From contig OZ020585.1 of the NCBI GenBank assembly GCA_963971535.1, positions 25,814,304 through 25,878,303 on the forward strand: 64,000 nt of DNA. The letters are read 5' to 3'. Every line of letters starts with the position of its first letter. Position 1 is the stretch's first letter. The translations under genes were made by a program, and so were the position numbers. The stretch comes from Notolepis coatsorum. Taxonomy: Eukaryota; Chordata; Actinopteri; Aulopiformes; Paralepididae. Below are positions 59,532 through 64,000 of the stretch, piece by piece. The notes under the pieces are model-generated. The model was not told the origin of the DNA. It searched no databases and saw nothing but the letters and a program-made list of their open reading frames with translations.

Positions 59532-60599
59532 TCCGACTCCCGTGGACCACCACCATAGCTCTTTCCACATAACTATAGTATATTAAGGCTGTGGGATCGA
59601 ATTAAACACAGGTTTTCACATGGCCAAGACATGCTAAATATGAGTCTCAGGGGGGGGGCTACATCTGGTGATGCAGGACCCACGCATCAGCAGCCGTACG
59701 TGGTTGACCTTGCTTCATCCCTCCGAAGCGCGACCTCGTGGGGGCCGAGAACATTACAATCCGAGACCACACTTGCGTAGCGCACGTTTAAACTGAATAT
59801 CAGTGTGAGAACGGAACGGCTGAGCCCCTTATTAAAAAGTCCAGTGAACTGGGCCGTCCCCCGAACCTGCTTAACTCATATCGTATTAAACATACGGTTA
59901 TTGTTGGCCTCCACGGGCCCCCCCTTTAGCAGCTGGGCCCCCAGAAAGGTTTCCTCCGCACCCCCCCCCCCCACCCCCCCTATGGGCAGCCCTGTGTGAG
60001 GGTGTGAATGCGTTTGTGAGGGTATGTGTACATATGTGCATGAATCGTGACGAGCAGCATGGAGTGCGGTTCTGAACCTTCTCACCAACAGTCAATAAAA
60101 TGACACAGGCTGAGAAACAAGCAACAGCGGAAGGGGGGCAGGGGGGGGTGGAGAAAGCGCTGACTAGGCACATTGTCATATTGTTTCAGAATTCTGATGA
60201 CGGGCGAGATTTGCCTGCGCTGGATCGGAGTTTTGCGGAGCTGTTTTTAACGAGCGGAAAATCAAACCTGGGAACTATATTTGCATGGATGGTTTGGAAA
60301 GTATTCACAAAGCCCACTGGCAGATGGAAAAGGCAGAGCCCCGTGCCGTCTGTGGTCGGCAGAAGCTCTGTGACCACAGGCACCCAAGGTTAGCTAGCTA
60401 ACACCGTTAGCATTCTGCGTCATGTTTGCACCACGTGCCCGCAGGGGGAATCAGCGCTGTGCTCGGCTACGGCAGAGGGTGTTTTTTCTCCACCGCATTG
60501 AGTGGAGTTTGTCTTCCACTAGGTTTCAGCAGCATTCCTCACCTCACAGCGTTTTCCCGGGCGAGGAGGAGGCGAGCGCACATCGACAACAACCCAGTG
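59527..60599. other. no recognised gene
   Basis: Unrecognised, with a C-run near 59960. The frame at 60100-60393 (97 codons) has no recognisable domain. Confidence 0.45.
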
Positions 60600-60715
60600 C
60601 CATGCGTTCAGCCCGGGTGGCACAGCACAGACGCCATGAGCGACGGTTTTCCTTGGGACCCGGTGAGGTGTTGCTTTCAGCCCCGGTAGCGCAGCACAGA
60701 CGCTGTGAGCGAATT
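60600..60715. repeat. ~65-bp local repeat units
   Basis: Two units share cagcccgggtggcacagcac / cagccccggtagcgcagcac and agacgc(c/t)(a/g)tgagcga. A third, diverged unit lies at about 62570-62645, on the far side of the solo LTR. Confidence 0.75.
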
Positions 60716-60775
60716 GGGACTTATTTACAACATTATGGGAAATGCGTTTACTGTCTTCTCCAGAGTCAGACAAGT

Positions 60776-60791
60776 ATTGGTATCTATATAC

Positions 60792-60847
<56 letters not shown>

Positions 60848-60864
60848 GTACGAATAAATAAATT

Positions 60865-60932
<68 letters not shown>
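60776..60932. repeat. palindromic (TCA)n/(ATG)n microsatellite
   Basis: tatctatatacttcatcat.. (60779-60847) is followed by a 17-20-nt spacer and ..atgatgatg (60863-60932). The inverse tail atgatgatgaagtatatagat lies at 62251-62271, beyond the solo LTR. Without the LTR this is one long hairpin. Poly-Met and poly-His frames here are artefacts. Confidence 0.85.
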
Positions 60933-60933
<1 letters not shown>

Positions 60934-62250
60934 GTTGTGAAGGGCCAGATTAAACTGAGAATCTACCTTTATTGTTTGATATACTTTGTATATTATTTAT
61001 ATATATACACGGAATATCCCTTTACCTGCGTTCAAACCAGAGTAATATTCGCTCTCCTATTGGACAGCGCCCCCAGGCGCCAGCGCGCAGGCCCCCAACG
61101 GCAGGTTCAAAGACAAGTTCAGGCATGTCAGGACATGCCCGGAGGCAGCGTATTGATACCAGACAAAGACTGCGGTTTGGGACTAGATATTCACTTAAGT
61201 ATAAATACAGCGCAAGGTGCGCACACCAGTAGTTCAGCCTCGTTCAGTACCTTACCCACCTTCACCACGAGTCAACGTGCAGTGAAGTGAGCAACCTTGC
61301 GTCTAACAGAGCATTGAGAACCACGTGCGAATAGAATAGTAAAAGTGTCAGAGTTTAATGAAGTAACGTCGAGTTCGACCTAATCTAATGTGAAGTAAAT
61401 AGTCGTTCATTTATTGTATATCGTGCGGCCACAGTTCGTTCGTGTGTAGCATTACCCAGCGGTTCGTCGTGTCTTTAGCTAGTGTACTTAGCCAGGGTGT
61501 GTGGCCTAAATACGTCGCCCACACCCAAGGAGTCCTAGGCGGAGAACCGTTGGACATGTACACAGGAGAATCGGCGTCTGCGATTGCAGAACCATTACTG
61601 GTTGGATTATATTGATTTGGAACGTGGTACCCGGAGAAGAGCATCGTTGATTTCCACTGTCGTTTGGGATTCAACCTCATGAGGATTACAACTCGGGCCG
61701 GCCTCGTGGACGGAGGCTGGCTAGCTGTCATCAATGCTATCTAGCATTTGGATTACAATTATTACTTTGCTGCTGATCAAGGGAGTTTACAAGGACCGAC
61801 TCCTGTACCTGGAGTCTCTTTATTCCTCATTGAATCAGACGGAGTACCCGAACATTCCTCTACCCTCCAGGCCTTACACCCCCGGAGGGAACCCATTGTC
61901 TCCAGGCGGTACCAGTGTTGCCCTATCTAGTTGCTACTATACGACAGGTGGTGTCAACTTAGACCCATCGTAGGATTCCTGCTATTCTTAGTGACTCATG
62001 CTATTGACTGACTTTACGTATATTCTTCGCCATACAAGCGCAACCCTAATTCTCATTCTGTAACCTAATGTTGCCTAATAATAATAAATTACCCTCAAAT
62101 ACTATTTCTTTGTCAATGCCGTGTTCTTGTGGGTGTTCACCATCTATATTTGATGTACTGTCTGGCCAGTAATTAAAGTACATAACTAGCAGTGGTTTAA
62201 TCTATCACAATCTTTAATACAGTCAGGGATTTGTAACCCCTCAGTTACAA
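60933..62250 (+). mobile_element. solo LTR related to the BEL/Pao LTRs
   Basis: It begins TGTTGTGAAGGGCCAGATTA and ends ..ACCCCTCAGTTACA, matching both ends of the BEL/Pao LTR (TGTTGTGAAGGATCAGATTA..ACCCCTCAGCTACA). atgat is duplicated at 60928-60932 and 62251-62255. No internal retrotransposon sequence follows, so it is a solo LTR left by recombination. The middle is well diverged, so it is a different subfamily or older. An AATAATAAA-type polyadenylation region lies near 62080. Confidence 0.85.
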
Positions 62251-62255
62251 TGATG

Positions 62256-62497
62256 ATGAAGTATATAGATCAATTCCCTCTCTCAATCAGTAGAAAGCTA
62301 TCCGGCTGCAAGCTAGCCTAGTTTACCACAAATGAATGGAAGCGGATATGGATCAGCTAGCCTAATAGCTGTTGGCCAAAAACAGACAAAAAAAACCAAT
62401 CCCAGAGTTTTAAGCTAGGCTAGTGGTCCATATCTGCTTGTCTCTGCTGGAGAAGACGGTAAGCACATTTCCTACTGTATAATGTTGGCGTGTTCCT
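62256..62497. mobile_element. TTAA-type MITE, right half after the solo LTR
   Basis: gatcaattccctctctcaat + cagtagaaagctatccggct continues to ..ggcgtgttcct before TTAA (62498-62501). With 60710-60778 it makes the copy that shows the empty Harbinger site. Confidence 0.75.
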
Positions 62498-62501
62498 TTA
62501 A

Positions 62502-63360
62502 TTAGTCTGAAAATAAGTGATAATTAACAACAATAATGTAATGTACCACCACCTGTTATTATTATTAGTTTTCATTGGGACCGGGTGAGGTGATGCTTTC
62601 AGCCCCGGTAGTGCAGCGCTATGCTATGAGCAACAGTTTTAATTGGGGCTTGGTGAGATGCTGCTACATTCTTCTCATGTGGTATTACATCATTGCTTAG
62701 CGGAGGGGTTGTGGCAGCAGCAAGGATTGTTAATAGGGATAATGTTGCTGAGTGGGGCCTGATGTCATGGCTTCAGATTGTTTCCCGTGATGAAGAACAC
62801 GAAGAAGGCCTCATAACCTTATTGTCAAACCGTGGGAGCTATTATCATGAGCTCACTGAGAATCGTGTACAATTTTAGCGAGATTAGCAGCCATTAGCCA
62901 TAATAAGTAAAGTCCAGCAGGGAGCTAATGAGAAAGGTATGGTATTGACTGTTTGTATCTCCATCTCTTCCTGAGGGAACACAGTAGTAAGTCATGCGTC
63001 TTTATGACGTTAAAGAGTGAGACGTTTTTCACAGTGTGTTTTCACAGATGGGCTTTGAGGGGCCCTCTGTTTTCCAGTAGGCTACTTGAGAGTTTCTCTG
63101 GTGGTTCTGTCTCCACTTTTTATCACAACAAACACTGAATGCAGGAGCCCACCATAATAAAAGAAGCCCTAACATAAAAACGTATTCAAACGGTCCGCCG
63201 TACATTTTACCTTGTCGTAATGCACCCATCCCACCGATACTGATTACACATCCAATATTTGTGTTAATTCATTAAAGTAATGCCTCCCAAATTCCAGTCA
63301 CAGCATGATCCACATTCAACTGCCACGGATGGGCATATTAGAGCACAATGGTTGCAAATT
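62502..63360. other. duplicated flank, then unrecognised
   Basis: 62502-62560 repeats 58828-58885. 62570-62645 is the third local repeat unit. The remainder is unrecognised. Confidence 0.5.
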
Positions 63361-63435
63361 TTAAAGGGGAACGCCAACATTATGGAAAATCCGCATACTG
63401 TTTTCTCCAGAATCAGACAAGAAGATAGATACAGT
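63361..63435. mobile_element. TTAA-type MITE left end
   Basis: TTAA then aggggaacgccaacattatg and tctccagaatcagacaagaa, the left end of the family seen at 57.8 and 60.7 kb. It is cut off by dispersed repeat copy C. Confidence 0.7.
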
Positions 63436-64000
63436 GGCAACGATCAATCGTTATTATACACATAACCCATATAATTCTGTATGATAGCATGTACAATAAT
63501 GCTGTATATACCAGATATATTTATTCTTACCGTATATATCCACATCTGTCTGTACATACCTGCATATAGGGCCAGGCTGTACCAACTCTCTCAGGGGGGA
63601 CTATACGACACTAGGTGGAACTAAGTACAACTTGCACTACTGTCTGTTCAAAAGAAATGAAAAACATACTAGCCTTAGGCATTTGGGATTTTTGTTTGTT
63701 TTCCTGTTGCACCGAACTCGTACTGAACCATGAGCCCAAAACCGAGGTACATACCGAACCGTGGCTTCTGTGTACCATTACACCCCTGGCCTAGTCTACA
63801 GGTAAGTGAACAGGGATATATGCAGATATATCCAACAGTTGTAGATAGATATATATATACAGTATTATAGTATTGTTTTTCATGGCTATCATACAGGTAT
63901 ATAAACAGTAATATATGGGTAGACTATAGGTTGAGGTAGGTAGTTATAATTATAGTGCAAGGCAGTTGTAGGCCTTTTTCAAGATTCAAGATTCAAGATT
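63436..64000. repeat. dispersed repeat family, copy C, with hAT-like MITE
   Basis: 63440-63570 carries the family phrases in reverse (tgtatgatagcatgtacaat, ctgtctgtacatacctgcat). 63880-63960 carries them forward (atatgggtagactatagg). About 63590-63790 is a reversed member of the ggggtataacggtac MITE (..ggtacataccgaaccgtggc, gtgtaccattacacccc). The window ends in caagatt heptamers. Confidence 0.65.

Noticed and set aside
60863..60932. Poly-Met and poly-His reading frames
   Set aside because: They are translations of the (ATG)n/(TCA)n microsatellite.

Overview
This looks like a repeat-dense, intergenic stretch of a teleost fish genome. The grounds are tRNA-derived SINEs, L2/CR1-type LINEs, hAT- and TTAA-type MITEs, and very long perfect microsatellites of the kind common in fish. 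I could not identify the species, and I found no convincing host protein-coding gene or host RNA gene. Nearly every long open reading frame belongs to a transposable element or is a read-through of a microsatellite.

Layout. 0-5.4 kb: a 28-bp minisatellite split by a SINE, a ~950-bp imperfect palindrome, and a second SINE with a long GT run. 5.4-9.8 kb: a dispersed repeat (copy A) interrupted by a hAT-like MITE, a 2.6-kb hAT-like element carrying a LINE reverse transcriptase fragment, and a SINE. 9.8-17.6 kb: a broken minus-strand LINE, SINE fragments, a ~400-bp perfect GATA run, a minisatellite and a dispersed repeat with an inverted repeat. 17.9-33.06 kb: one minus-strand L2/CR1-like LINE (esterase-type ORF1, endonuclease, start of the reverse transcriptase) split by three separate insertions, each with a matching target-site duplication. 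These are a 1.3-kb hAT derivative (TSD gcatagcg), a 1.2-kb TTAA-flanked palindrome, and a 10.0-kb apparently intact Ty3/gypsy retrotransposon (TSD cgtg). 33.4-35.6 kb: dispersed repeat copy B with a nested L2 and a MITE. 36.16-45.26 kb: a 9.1-kb BEL/Pao retrotransposon on the minus strand (TSD cctct) with a disrupted gag-pol frame. 45.3-64 kb: mostly unrecognised sequence with microsatellites, TTAA MITEs, a Harbinger-like insertion, a solo LTR related to the BEL/Pao LTRs, and dispersed repeat copy C at the window end.

How the parts work together. The gypsy element has two LTRs that I read as differing at only two substitutions plus CT-repeat length. It has an 18-nt tRNA-Pro type primer binding site, a Gag with a zinc knuckle, and a Pol with protease, reverse transcriptase, RNase H and integrase. 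The gag/pol junction carries a slippery heptamer G GGA AAC directly before the gag stop, followed after 5 nt by a 7-bp stem, which is a textbook -1 frameshift layout. There is no env. The BEL/Pao copy has LTRs of similar youth but its coding frame is broken in at least three places. The nested insertions give a relative chronology: the L2 LINE is oldest, and the gypsy element is probably among the newest.
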